A stretch of 36,288 nt of DNA from Ilyobacter_A sp963668015 (GTDB lineage: Bacteria; Fusobacteriota; Fusobacteriia; Fusobacteriales; Fusobacteriaceae): the NCBI GenBank assembly GCA_963668015.2, contig CAXXCR010000004.1, forward strand, positions 1 through 36,288, in the 5' to 3' direction. The position numbers and the translations under genes are program-made. The stretch's first letter is position 1, and every line of letters begins with the position of its first letter. This document shows, one piece after another, positions 1-7,132 of this stretch. The notes under the pieces are model-generated. The model was not told the origin of the DNA, searched no databases, and saw nothing but the letters and a program-made list of their open reading frames with translations.

Positions 1-132
1 ATCAAAAACCTCCGTGTTCTGTTTTGAGGAAATTTTAACCATCCCAACACAACCAAAATAATTTTTTTCAAATTTGCTCTAATAATACTAAATTAATAAA
101 ATGTCAATACCTATTGCCGTTGTTTTTTCAAA

Positions 133-175
133 AAAACTAAAAAACCCTTCTATTTTCAAGGGTTTAACAGCTGTT
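133..175 (-). terminator. Possible - strand terminator hairpin
   Basis: Read on the - strand, AAACCCTT and AAGGGTTT form a short stem around a small loop, followed by a T-rich run. The shape fits a rho-independent terminator for a transcript coming from the right, but no clear - strand gene sits immediately upstream, so it may belong to a decayed gene. Confidence 0.4.
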
Positions 176-373
176 GAAAAAATTTTTTTTATTTTTTCTT
201 CTTCTTCATTGCTCTTTCCCTCAATAAAAACTATAATCGTTACCAAGAGGAGCGATCACATTTTCACCTTCCCCGTGAAGTGTGTGATCAAAATTTGATA
301 ACTCATGTTCGAAGCATAGTTTCAGAACAATTCAATCTATCAAAATTTAACTCCTCCTCTAAAACTTTGGTGC

Positions 374-396
374 GGTGCCGTTATTCGGACGGCACC
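374..396 (+). promoter_or_regulatory. Leader hairpin upstream of the sugar-binding protein gene
   Basis: GGTGCCG (374-380) and CGGCACC (390-396) form a perfect GC-rich 7-bp stem with a 9-base loop in otherwise AT-rich DNA, 67 bases before the start codon. No T-run follows, so it is not a classical terminator. It may be a 5' leader stabiliser or an attenuator element. Confidence 0.4.
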
Positions 397-463
397 CAGA
401 TAAAAAACGCATATATTGCCTCTGGCATTTATGAAATAAAAATATACAAGGGGATTTGATTTT

Positions 464-1424
464 ATGAGTAGTAAAAAATTAGTTCGTATCATGGTTGCTT
501 TAATGCTATCGTTAACACTTTTCATTATGGGAGGATGTGGAAAAGAAGAGGATGGAAGAATCAAAATAGGAGTTGCTGTTTCGAGTTTCGACGACCAATT
601 CCTAATCAACATGGTTGATGCAATGAAAGATTATGTTGCGAACAATTACAGCGAAGAAGTGGAAATAAGTTTTGTTGACGCAAAAGACGATGCTGCAAAA
701 CAGCTTGCTCAGGTTGAAAACTTCGTAACTCAAGGTATGGACGGGGTTATCGTTATCGCAGTTGATACTGATGCAGTAGGACCTATAACTCAGATTTGTG
801 TTTCTGAAGGAGTTAAGATTTCATACGTAAACAGAATGCCTGCTAGTGTAGCACAAGGTACTTTCCCAGAAGGTGCTTTCTTTACCGGTTCAGAAGAAAT
901 AAAAGCTGGTGAAATGCAAGGAGAATTTACTGCAGAAAAATTAAACGGAGAAGGAAACGTTGCTATCTTAATGGGTATGCTTGGTCACAACGCCCAAATC
1001 AAAAGAACTGATGGTGTTAAAAAAATCGTAGCAAAAACACCCTGGAATGAAAGTTGTAAAAGAACAAACAGGAAAATGGCAAAGATCAGAAGCTATGCAA
1101 GTAATGGAAAACTGGATTGCTAGTGGAACAAAAATCGACGCTGTTTTATCAAACAATGACGAAATGGCTATAGGAGCTCTAAACGCAATAGAAGCAAACG
1201 GACTTCTTGGAAAAATCTTAGTTCTTGGTGTTGACGCGACTCCAGATGCTATCGATTCTATGTCTAAGGGTAAACTTAATGCAAGTGTATTCCAAGACGG
1301 AGCAGGGCAAGCAAAAGGTGGTATCGACGCTATTGTAAAATCAGTTAAAGGTGAAGCAGTTGACCAATACAACTGGATCCCATTCAAACTTGTTACACCA
1401 GAAAACTACAAAGACTTTATGTAA
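464..1424 (+). pseudogene. Inositol/ribose-type sugar ABC transporter substrate-binding lipoprotein, frameshifted
   Basis: This encodes a periplasmic type-1 sugar-binding protein of the ribose/inositol (RbsB-like, Peripla_BP_4) kind, expected to deliver a sugar or cyclitol to an ABC importer. The N-terminus has a lipoprotein signal ending in IMGGC (Cys25), and an AAGGGG ribosome site precedes ATG 464. The first ORF (464-1123) keeps family features such as the stretch around DGVIVIAVDTDAVGP and GHNAQIKRTDGVKK. It then shifts frame, and the remainder continues in the next frame from about 1045 to 1424 (LSNNDEMAIGALNAIEANG). Removing one C from the CCC at 1040-1042 joins both halves, giving ...AKTPGMKVVKEQTGKW. 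It is therefore either a recent pseudogene or a sequencing error. No permease or ATPase gene lies in the window, so the transporter partners must be elsewhere. The following LacI regulator and iol-type genes suggest inositol or a related substrate. Confidence 0.85.
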
Positions 1425-1447
1425 AATTCATAAAGTTGCCTATCCTC

Positions 1448-1480
1448 ACCAAAAGGAGTCAAACTTTGGCTCCTTTTGGT
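1448..1480 (+). terminator. Terminator-like hairpin after the sugar-binding protein gene
   Basis: ACCAAAAGGAG (1448-1458) and CTCCTTTTGGT (1470-1480) form a perfect 11-bp stem with a loop of about 11 bases, 24 bases after the stop codon. The T-run is inside the stem's right arm rather than after it, so termination may be weak. The right arm also pairs with the sequence at 1516-1527 (next entry). Confidence 0.6.
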
Positions 1481-1527
1481 ATAAGTCATAAGTCTAAAAT
1501 ATTTTGGACTTATAGCTTATACCAAAA
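1474..1527 (+). promoter_or_regulatory. Alternative hairpin competing with the preceding terminator
   Basis: TTTTGGTATAAG (1474-1485) and CTTATACCAAAA (1516-1527) form a perfect 12-bp stem, and ATAAGTC (1488-1494) with GACTTAT (1507-1513) forms an inner 7-bp stem. The outer left arm shares TTTTGGT with the right arm of the 1448-1480 hairpin, so the two structures cannot form together. This is the geometry of an attenuator or readthrough switch between the binding-protein gene and the regulator gene. Function is inferred from base pairing only. Confidence 0.5.
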
Positions 1528-1568
1528 CTTAAGATGTATTTGTATAATTTTATTTTTTCGCAAAATTA

Positions 1569-1578
1569 CAAGCGCTTG
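1569..1578. promoter_or_regulatory. LacI/GalR-type operator upstream of the regulator gene
   Basis: CAAGCGCTTG is a perfect 10-bp palindrome with the central CG typical of LacI/GalR family operators. It lies just upstream of the AAAGGAGG ribosome site of the LacI-type gene and downstream of a TATAAT at about 1544-1549. This position would suit autorepression. Another palindrome with the same AAGCGCTT core lies at 16790-16799. Confidence 0.6.
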
Positions 1579-1593
1579 CAAAAGGAGGTTAAA

Positions 1594-2629
1594 ATGTCTG
1601 TCACACTAAAAGATATCGCAAAAATTGCAGGTGTAAACCCGTCTACAGTTTCCAGAAGTTTAAACGGAAGCGATTTAGTGGCATCCGAAACAAAACAAAA
1701 GATCAGAAAAATCGCAGATGTATTTGGGTTTTGAATTCAACTCAAACGCCAGGAGTCTTATGACAAAAAAGAGAGGGATCGTAGGTGTTATCTATCCCAA
1801 AAATTACGACTCATTTGATGTTTTTCAATACTATATGATTTTAAACAATGAACTGAGAAAACAGCTGGAAGAAAATGATATAGATCTTATAGTGTCAATT
1901 TTGGAAAACAGATCAACCAAAAAAAATAACATCATCCGTCTTGTAAATCAGCAAAAATTAGACGGTCTGCTAATAGCTGATACCGATGTCGATGCTGATA
2001 CATTGAAGTTCCTAAAACGCTCCAAGATACCTTTTGTATTCTTTCATGAGCTTATCGATTCTGATTTAAATGATGTCGATGGGTTTTATGTGGACCACAT
2101 CAAAGGAGGGTATATGGCGTGCAAACACCTCCTGGATCTAGGATGCAAGAATATAATTACAATAAACAATACCGGCACTCAGTTTGACTTGAGGACAGAA
2201 GGTTATAAAAAAGCCCTTGAGGAAAAAGGGATAAAATTCAATGAAAATATGGTGTACAACGGTAAACAAAATTTTGCCGTGACAAGCGAATTAGTTAAAA
2301 ACAACCTAGAAAAGTTTAAAAAATCTGACGGCATTTTTGCACAAAATGATTTAATGGCGTTTGCAGTTATTGAAGCTTTAAAATTATCAGGAATGCGTAT
2401 ACCTGAGGATGTCAGAGTTGTAGGATACGACGACATCGAAATCTCAAGGTATATTAACCCAAAATTAACAACTGTTCAGCAGCCCATCAACGAGATGTCA
2501 ATTTCCGCCTGTAAGAGACTGCTGGAACTGATTCAAAATAGGGAAGTTGTACCCAAGAAAAATAACAAAAATGTTTTTACTCCGAAATTGATAATCAGAG
2601 ATTCCTGCGGGGCAAGCGGTGCCTTATAA
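1594..2629 (+). pseudogene. LacI-family transcriptional regulator of the inositol-type cluster, frameshifted
   Basis: This is a DNA-binding repressor with an N-terminal LacI helix-turn-helix (VTLKDIAKIAGVNPSTVSRS, residues about 3-22) followed by a periplasmic-binding-protein-like effector domain. ATG 1594 is preferred over the longer frame because AAAGGAGG lies 5-12 bases before it and the protein then begins as family members do. The frame breaks at about 1724-1729 (TTTGGG): removing one base yields ...KIADVLGFEFNSNARSL and continues to the stop at 2627-2629. The C-terminal part keeps typical LacI features (DGIFAQNDLMAFAVIEALK, VVGYDDIEISRYINPKLTTV). It probably senses an inositol-type sugar and controls the flanking genes, with an operator just upstream of its own ribosome site. 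As with the preceding gene, a single-base insertion at a homopolymer may be real or a sequencing error. Confidence 0.87.
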
Positions 2630-2694
2630 AATATCCGGCTATAATGGAAAACTTTAAAATAAAACAACAAAAAATATGAAATGGAGGATTTAAA

Positions 2695-3516
2695 ATGAAA
2701 AAAGCATTACACACAAAATCTGTATTCGGTTGTAACCTTATCACTGCTTTAGAAATCGCTAAAAGAACTGGCTTCAACGGTGTTGAAATCGTTGCATCAA
2801 AACTTGATGAATATTTGGCTGAAGGGTTCACTGCTGAAGACCTTGCAAAAGAACTAAAAGACCGTGATCTTACTGCAGTATGTATAAACGACATCTGCCA
2901 TATTGAGAGCCCGAGGCCAGAAGCTCTTGAGAAAATGCTTGAAGAAGCTGAAAGATATTCTGCTGTTGCAGAAACTATCGGTTGCCCGTACATTCAATTG
3001 GTTCCACTGGTAGAACTTGACGGAAGACCTATGGACGAAATCCTTGAGATCACCGCTGACAACACTAAAAAAATCTGTGAAATCGGTGCAAAACACGGTG
3101 TAGGATTCCAATTGGAAGCTGTTGCATGGTCCCCGTTTAACTCTTTGCAAAACGGTATGGCTCTTATTGAAAAAGTTGGAATGCCAAACCTTGGTATGGT
3201 TGTTGACACATGGCACTTCTATGCCAGCGGTGAAACTACTTTTGAAGAGATCGCAAACATGGACCCGGCTCTTATCTGCAACGTTCACTTCTGCGACGGT
3301 AGAGCTTTAGGTGCCGACGGTGAAATGGATGAAAACTACTTAAGAGGCTACTACTTCGAAGACGGAGACATCCCATTAAAAGAGTACGCTGACGCCATCA
3401 AAGCCTCAGGTTACAAAGGTTGGTGGTCTGTAGAACTTGTAAGCGCCAAACACTGGCAAATGGATGCCCTTGAAGTAGCAGAAAGACTAAGCAAAGATCT
3501 AGGCGAGTATCTTTAA
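2695..3516 (+). CDS. IolI-like sugar/cyclitol isomerase (xylose-isomerase-type TIM barrel)
   Basis: This 273-residue protein belongs to the AP endonuclease 2/xylose isomerase-like TIM-barrel family. Its closest named relatives by pattern are 2-keto-myo-inositol isomerase (IolI, of similar length) and IolE. The expected metal ligands are visible: Glu141 (FQLEAVAW), Asp171 (VVDTWHF), His198 (NVHFCDG) and Glu247 (WWSVELVS). An ATGGAGG ribosome site precedes ATG 2695. It sits 65 bases after the LacI-type gene and 62 bases before the IolG-like dehydrogenase, so it is likely cotranscribed with that dehydrogenase. The neighbouring dehydrogenase would supply a keto-inositol substrate. IolI and IolE cannot be separated from sequence alone, so I give no symbol. 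Cytoplasmic. Confidence 0.85.
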   Translation: MKKALHTKSVFGCNLITALEIAKRTGFNGVEIVASKLDEYLAEGFTAEDLAKELKDRDLTAVCINDICHIESPRPEALEKMLEEAERYSAVAETIGCPYIQLVPLVELDGRPMDEILEITADNTKKICEIGAKHGVGFQLEAVAWSPFNSLQNGMALIEKVGMPNLGMVVDTWHFYASGETTFEEIANMDPALICNVHFCDGRALGADGEMDENYLRGYYFEDGDIPLKEYADAIKASGYKGWWSVELVSAKHWQMDALEVAERLSKDLGEYL

Positions 3517-3578
3517 ACTCTAAAAAACTAAAGTCGACATACAGTATACACTTATCAAATTTACAAAAGGAGCCAATA

Positions 3579-4595
3579 ATGAAAAAATTTAAAGTAGGTA
3601 TAATAGGAGCTGGAAGAATAGGAAGAGTCCACGCACAGAGTATCACTTACCACGTTGCAAATGCAGAAGTAAAAGCTATGTCGGACGTCAGGCTTGAAGG
3701 TGTAAAAGAGTTTGCTGAAAGTCTTGGAATAAAAGAGGTTTACAACGACTACAAACCAATTCTAAACGACCCTGAGATAGATGCTGTACTGGTTTGTTCT
3801 TCTACAGACACACACTCGCCGATCTCAATTGAGGCTATGAAAGCGGGAAAACACGTATTCTGTGAGAAACCAATCGACTTTGATTTAGACAGAATAGCTG
3901 AAGTTTTAGAAACTGAGAAAGAAACGGGGGTAAAACTTCAAATAGGATTTAATAGAAGATTCGACCACAACTTCAAGGCTGTAAGAGAGGTTGTAGAAGC
4001 TGGTGAAATAGGAGATACGCATATCATAAAAGTTACTTCCAGAGACCCACAAGCTCCGCCGGTAGAATACGTAAAAGTATCAGGAGGGATGTTCGTAGAC
4101 ATGACTATCCATGATTTTGATATGGTAAGATACCTTTCTGGAAGCGAAGTTGTAGAGGTGTTCGCAGCAGGGGGATCTATGGTAAATCCCGAGATCGGAA
4201 AAGTAGGAGATGTAGATACAGCTGTAATAACTTTAAAACTGGCAAACGGTGCAATCGCTGTAATCGACAACAGCAGGGAAGCTGCATACGGATACGATCA
4301 AAGAGCTGAAGTATTCGGGTCTAAAGGTATGGTAGCTGTATCAAACGACACAGATTCGACGGCTGTTGTTTCAACAAATAAAGGTGTAGTCTCTGAAAAA
4401 CCTCAATTCTTCTTCTTGGAAAGATATATGCAGTCATTTGTAGACGAGATAAAATCATTTTTTACTGCAATAGCTCAAGACAGGCCTACTCCGGTAAGTG
4501 GAATAGACGGATTAAAACCTGTGCTAATAGGTATAGCTGCTAAAAAATCTTTAGATGAAGGCAGACCGGTAAAAATATCTGAAATAGAAAAATAA
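3579..4595 (+). CDS. iolG: Inositol 2-dehydrogenase-like oxidoreductase (Gfo/Idh/MocA family)
   Basis: This 338-residue NAD(P)-dependent oxidoreductase likely oxidises myo-inositol or a related cyclitol to its ketone. The Rossmann motif GIIGAGRIGRVHA occupies residues 8-20. The family EKP motif gives Lys97, and Asp174 with His178 (FVDMTIHDFDM) match the catalytic Asp/His of IolG. Length is normal for the family. An AAAGGAG ribosome site precedes ATG 3579. It is the last gene of the cluster, followed by a terminator at 4611-4643. Other Gfo/Idh/MocA enzymes act on different sugars. The inositol assignment rests on the family pattern together with the IolI-like and LacI neighbours. Confidence 0.85.
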   Translation: MKKFKVGIIGAGRIGRVHAQSITYHVANAEVKAMSDVRLEGVKEFAESLGIKEVYNDYKPILNDPEIDAVLVCSSTDTHSPISIEAMKAGKHVFCEKPIDFDLDRIAEVLETEKETGVKLQIGFNRRFDHNFKAVREVVEAGEIGDTHIIKVTSRDPQAPPVEYVKVSGGMFVDMTIHDFDMVRYLSGSEVVEVFAAGGSMVNPEIGKVGDVDTAVITLKLANGAIAVIDNSREAAYGYDQRAEVFGSKGMVAVSNDTDSTAVVSTNKGVVSEKPQFFFLERYMQSFVDEIKSFFTAIAQDRPTPVSGIDGLKPVLIGIAAKKSLDEGRPVKISEIEK

Positions 4596-4610
4596 ATAGC
4601 ATCATAAAAA

Positions 4611-4643
4611 AAGAGGGTTTCCTGTGGGAGCCTTCTTTTTTTT
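4611..4643 (+). terminator. Rho-independent terminator after the inositol-type cluster
   Basis: AAGAGGGTTTCC (4611-4622) pairs with GGGAGCCTTCTT (4626-4637) through a 3-base loop, with three G-U pairs, and runs directly into a T-tract. It closes the + strand operon. Confidence 0.8.
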
Positions 4644-4691
4644 ATTCATTCACTTTTTATCATTCTTAAATTAAGATTATTAAAATACTTT

Positions 4692-4858
4692 TGATTGACC
4701 TGTAGTCCTTTCTAACGATAAATATTAATTTTTTTACAAGTACATAAAAACTTTTTTGGTCACGAATCGCACTAATGGACACAAATAATAACTACAAAAC
4801 CTTGGTCACATTGCGGCACAGAAGAAAAGAGTGAGCTTCGCAGAGAATTAACTGAGAA
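4692..4858 (+). repeat. Dispersed intergenic element, copy A (truncated)
   Basis: This copy has the family blocks in + orientation: a degraded left end, then ACTTTTTTGGTCACGAAT at about 4750, CACTAAT, GACACAAAT, and the CCTTGGTCAC...GGCACAGA block near 4800. It stops shortly after AGAGTGAGCTTCGCAGAGAA, where IS3 transposase debris begins. The right half seen in copies B and D is missing. Confidence 0.75.
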
Positions 4859-4865
4859 TCTTTGA

Positions 4866-4964
4866 ATAGACGATCTCCTTGAGGAATACCCGATGAATAA
4901 AAAGAATGCAGTCTTTGAGTATATAGAAATCTTCTATAATACAAAAAGGCTGCATTCTTTTTGA
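4866..4964 (+). pseudogene. C-terminal remnant of an IS3-family transposase (OrfB)
   Basis: The open stretch of 32 codons ends with NAVFEYIEIFYNTKRLHSF, which closely matches the conserved C-terminal block of IS3/IS150-type transposases (typically FEYIE.FYN..R.H). Nothing of the catalytic core remains and the frame stops at TGA 4962-4964. It directly abuts the truncated repeat copy A, so an old IS insertion or deletion probably cut that repeat. The GTTCTGACCCCCA text at about 5029-5041 may be part of an IS end, but this is weak. Confidence 0.75.
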
Positions 4965-5080
4965 GAGTGAATTTTAAAATACTTTAACTTGGCGTAAAAA
5001 GAAATAGGTAAGTCCAAATAATTTATATTGTTCTGACCCCCATTTTTTTATCCCAATATAGCGGCTAACTTTTATTCAAA

Positions 5081-5491
5081 TTAATGTGAACCGGAATTAA
5101 ACATTAAAATTTCATAATCATGTTTGATAATATCTTTGTAATTCTCCAATTCAACGATTTCTTTAGACAACATTTCAACATGATGCGTATAATGGATGCA
5201 TTCTTGGCAAATTTCTTCTATCAAAGGCAGGCCTAAATCTTTTGTAGAAATACTTTGATATGCATCACAAATTTGATCGGACTTTTCTTTACTTAATTCT
5301 GACATTTTCTGTTTTTTATAAATCAAAGTTTTTTCTAGGACAAGCTTTTTCGCCTCAAACTCCAATTCTATATCCAATGGCTCGCAATGCTCTCTATACC
5401 TTTTCCCACATAATTGCAAATATAATTTTTCCACTTTTTCCTCCAACCCGTATTTTTGAATCAATTTTGTGCTTTTCATCTGTCTTTTCAT
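5081..5491 (-). CDS. Hypothetical helical protein with a CxxC motif
   Basis: This 136-residue protein is not recognised. It is rich in Lys and Glu and looks almost fully helical, probably with coiled-coil stretches. A CQEC motif sits within EEICQECIHYTHHVEML near residue 94, where two Cys and several His could bind a metal. There is no signal peptide or membrane segment. The start at 5491 has an AAAGGAG site 11-12 bases upstream on the - strand, and a second ATG four codons in is possible. It stands alone between repeat debris and the long AT-rich gap before the PPDK regulator. Confidence 0.65.
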   Translation of the reverse strand: MKRQMKSTKLIQKYGLEEKVEKLYLQLCGKRYREHCEPLDIELEFEAKKLVLEKTLIYKKQKMSELSKEKSDQICDAYQSISTKDLGLPLIEEICQECIHYTHHVEMLSKEIVELENYKDIIKHDYEILMFNSGSH

Positions 5492-5995
5492 TAGTTATCA
5501 TTCTCCTTTAATCAATACAATGAAATTGAAGACATTTACAGATATTTTACAATTAATTTCAAAAAAGTTTTCTTAGTCCAAGTCTACTCTAAAAATAATC
5601 ATATTGCAATAACAACATATTATATTTTTTTGATATATTTTGTATTTCAGCTTATAAGGAAAAAATTTTACAGAAAAAAATGACTACTTACACAAAGACA
5701 TTACCAGAATTAATGTTAACTTTTTATTTTACTAAATATTTAAAAAAATACCAAACAACATAAAAACAAAATAAACAATGTATCTAAACGATAAAAAAAT
5801 AAAAAATTAAGTTAATTTTTTATTTATTATTGAAAAAGAGTTTTTTAAACATTATAATATCATAGGATTAAGAAATTATGTTTTAAAATAGTTTTTTTTA
5901 CAAAAAAATTGTCGTTAGATGTTTATCAGGATTTATCTTATCTAATAAAAAATGCTTTTAACAGATTAGCATAAATAAAAATAGGCGGTGAAATT
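5492..5995. other. AT-rich gap containing the PPDK-region promoter
   Basis: No gene is visible in about 500 bases of very AT-rich sequence. It divides the - strand hypothetical gene from the + strand PPDK regulator. The only clear signal is the promoter at 5830-5858. Confidence 0.6.
5830..5858 (+). promoter_or_regulatory. Sigma-70-type promoter for the PPDK regulator operon
   Basis: TTGAAA (5830-5835), a 17-base spacer and a perfect TATAAT (5853-5858) lie about 140 bases upstream of the PPDK regulatory gene, leaving a long AT-rich leader. Confidence 0.7.
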
Positions 5996-6808
5996 TTGAA
6001 GGAACTCAAGATATATATCCTCTCAGATGGAGGCGGTGAAAATATTAATAATTTAATAAAATTTGTGCTGGATAATTTTGAAAATAACACAGCAAAGCTA
6101 ATAGATTATTCTTATATTTCGGATATAGATGAGTTGGAAAATATATTTGAGACCATTTCTCCTAAGAATAGTCTCATAATACACTCATTTTTAAATATTA
6201 ATTTTTCAATAAGAGTAAAAAACTTCTCGGGAATAAACCATATTACAGAAATTGATTTTTTAAATCCGCTTATGGATATTATTGAAAAAAAGTTTAATGT
6301 ATGTCCCTCTAGAAATTCTGGACTTTACAGAAAATTGGACGAACAATATTTTAAGAGAATATCTGCAATTGAATTTGCAGTTAAATATGATGACGGCAGC
6401 AACCCCAGGGGAATTTTAAAAGCCGATCTAGTGCTTGTAGGAATATCCAGGACATCTAAAACCCCTTTAAGTATATATCTGGCAAACCAAAATAAAATAA
6501 AAGTTACAAACGTACCTCTAGTTCCTGAAATAAAGGTACCTGAGGAACTCTTTAAAATATCCCCTAAAAAAATAATCGGACTTACAAATTCTATAGAAAA
6601 ATTAAATTCCATAAGAGAAGACAGAGTTGAAACTATAGGGTTTTCAAACGGGGAAAGTTATACATCTATCCACAGAATAATAGATGAGTTGGAGTATGCT
6701 GAAAAAATAATGAGAAGACTGTCTTGTCCTATTATAGACGTATCCAATAAATCCATAGAAGAAACAGCAACCGTTGTAATGAATATAATCAACGAAAACA
6801 AGCTTTAA
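5996..6808 (+). CDS. Pyruvate,phosphate dikinase regulatory protein (bifunctional kinase/phosphorylase, DUF299)
   Basis: This 270-residue cytoplasmic protein is expected to inactivate PPDK by ADP-dependent phosphorylation of the Thr next to its catalytic His, and to reverse this by Pi-dependent dephosphorylation. The family P-loop GISRTSKTP occupies residues 149-157, and the N-terminal SDGGGENINNL matches the usual start of the family. The start is TTG 5996 behind a GGCGGTG ribosome site; no better ATG is available. PPDK itself follows 324 bases downstream on the same strand, the usual linkage. Length is normal (about 270). Confidence 0.93.
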   Translation: MKELKIYILSDGGGENINNLIKFVLDNFENNTAKLIDYSYISDIDELENIFETISPKNSLIIHSFLNINFSIRVKNFSGINHITEIDFLNPLMDIIEKKFNVCPSRNSGLYRKLDEQYFKRISAIEFAVKYDDGSNPRGILKADLVLVGISRTSKTPLSIYLANQNKIKVTNVPLVPEIKVPEELFKISPKKIIGLTNSIEKLNSIREDRVETIGFSNGESYTSIHRIIDELEYAEKIMRRLSCPIIDVSNKSIEETATVVMNIINENKL

Positions 6809-6889
6809 TCTTCATACACAATAAAAATTTTATTTAATAAAACATCTTGGTAGTTAAAACTGTGAGTAATTATAAAAAGGAGGAGAAAT

Positions 6890-7036
6890 ATGCTAAACAA
6901 AAAACAGGTGAGAAAGATTAAACTTGAAACTGATTGGAATGGAGAAAAAGAAATAAACAAAGGGAAATATGTTTACAAACATTTTATAAGAAGAAAAATT
7001 TCATCAAAGTTATATTTCGACACACACAAAATTTAA
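6890..7036 (+). CDS. Small basic protein (48 aa) between PPDK regulator and PPDK
   Basis: A 48-codon ORF starts at ATG 6890 behind a strong AAAAAGGAGGAG ribosome site and stops at TAA 7034-7036. It begins MLNKKQVRKIKLETDWNGEK and is Lys/Arg-rich with no membrane segment or known motif. Its only support is the excellent ribosome site, its placement in an operon gap, and plausible codon use. Function is not recognised. A role connected to PPDK or its regulator would be guesswork from position. Confidence 0.55.
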   Translation: MLNKKQVRKIKLETDWNGEKEINKGKYVYKHFIRRKISSKLYFDTHKI

Positions 7037-7132
7037 TAAGTTATAGGATTTCAACACAATTTTTTTAAACGGGTATAAGATATTAATATGATTTCTTTTA
7101 AATGGATTTGTGATGATCCCAAGGAGGGGTAT

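Larger units (their letters stand above)
1..463. other. Gene-free leader with a possible gene remnant on the - strand
   Basis: No convincing intact gene is seen here. At the very left edge the - strand carries a GGAGG-type ribosome site (positions 8-12, read as CCTCC on +), so a - strand gene probably starts just outside the window. Positions 88-255 on the - strand are open in one frame and translate to a lysine/glutamate-rich stretch without an ATG. This could be a decayed gene end or chance. An imperfect inverted repeat lies near 254-290 (GATCACA and TGTGATC at its ends). Confidence 0.4.

Noticed and set aside
254..290. CRP-type binding site
   Set aside because: The half-sites are arranged as GATCACA...TGTGATC with a long centre, the opposite order to a CRP site (TGTGA-N6-TCACA).
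101..298. 65-codon + strand ORF in the left leader
   Set aside because: No ribosome site and low-complexity Ser/Phe/Ile composition. It overlaps a - strand terminator-like hairpin.
968..1387. 139-codon - strand ORF opposite the sugar-binding protein gene
   Set aside because: It is antisense to clearly conserved coding sequence and has no ribosome site or recognisable domain.
2854..3288. 144-codon - strand ORF opposite the IolI-like gene
   Set aside because: It is a shadow of a strongly conserved coding frame.
7088..7132. Longer N-terminus for PPDK
   Set aside because: The ATG at 7088 lacks a ribosome site. AAGGAGGGG directly before 7133 and the family start MKKFVYTF decide for 7133.
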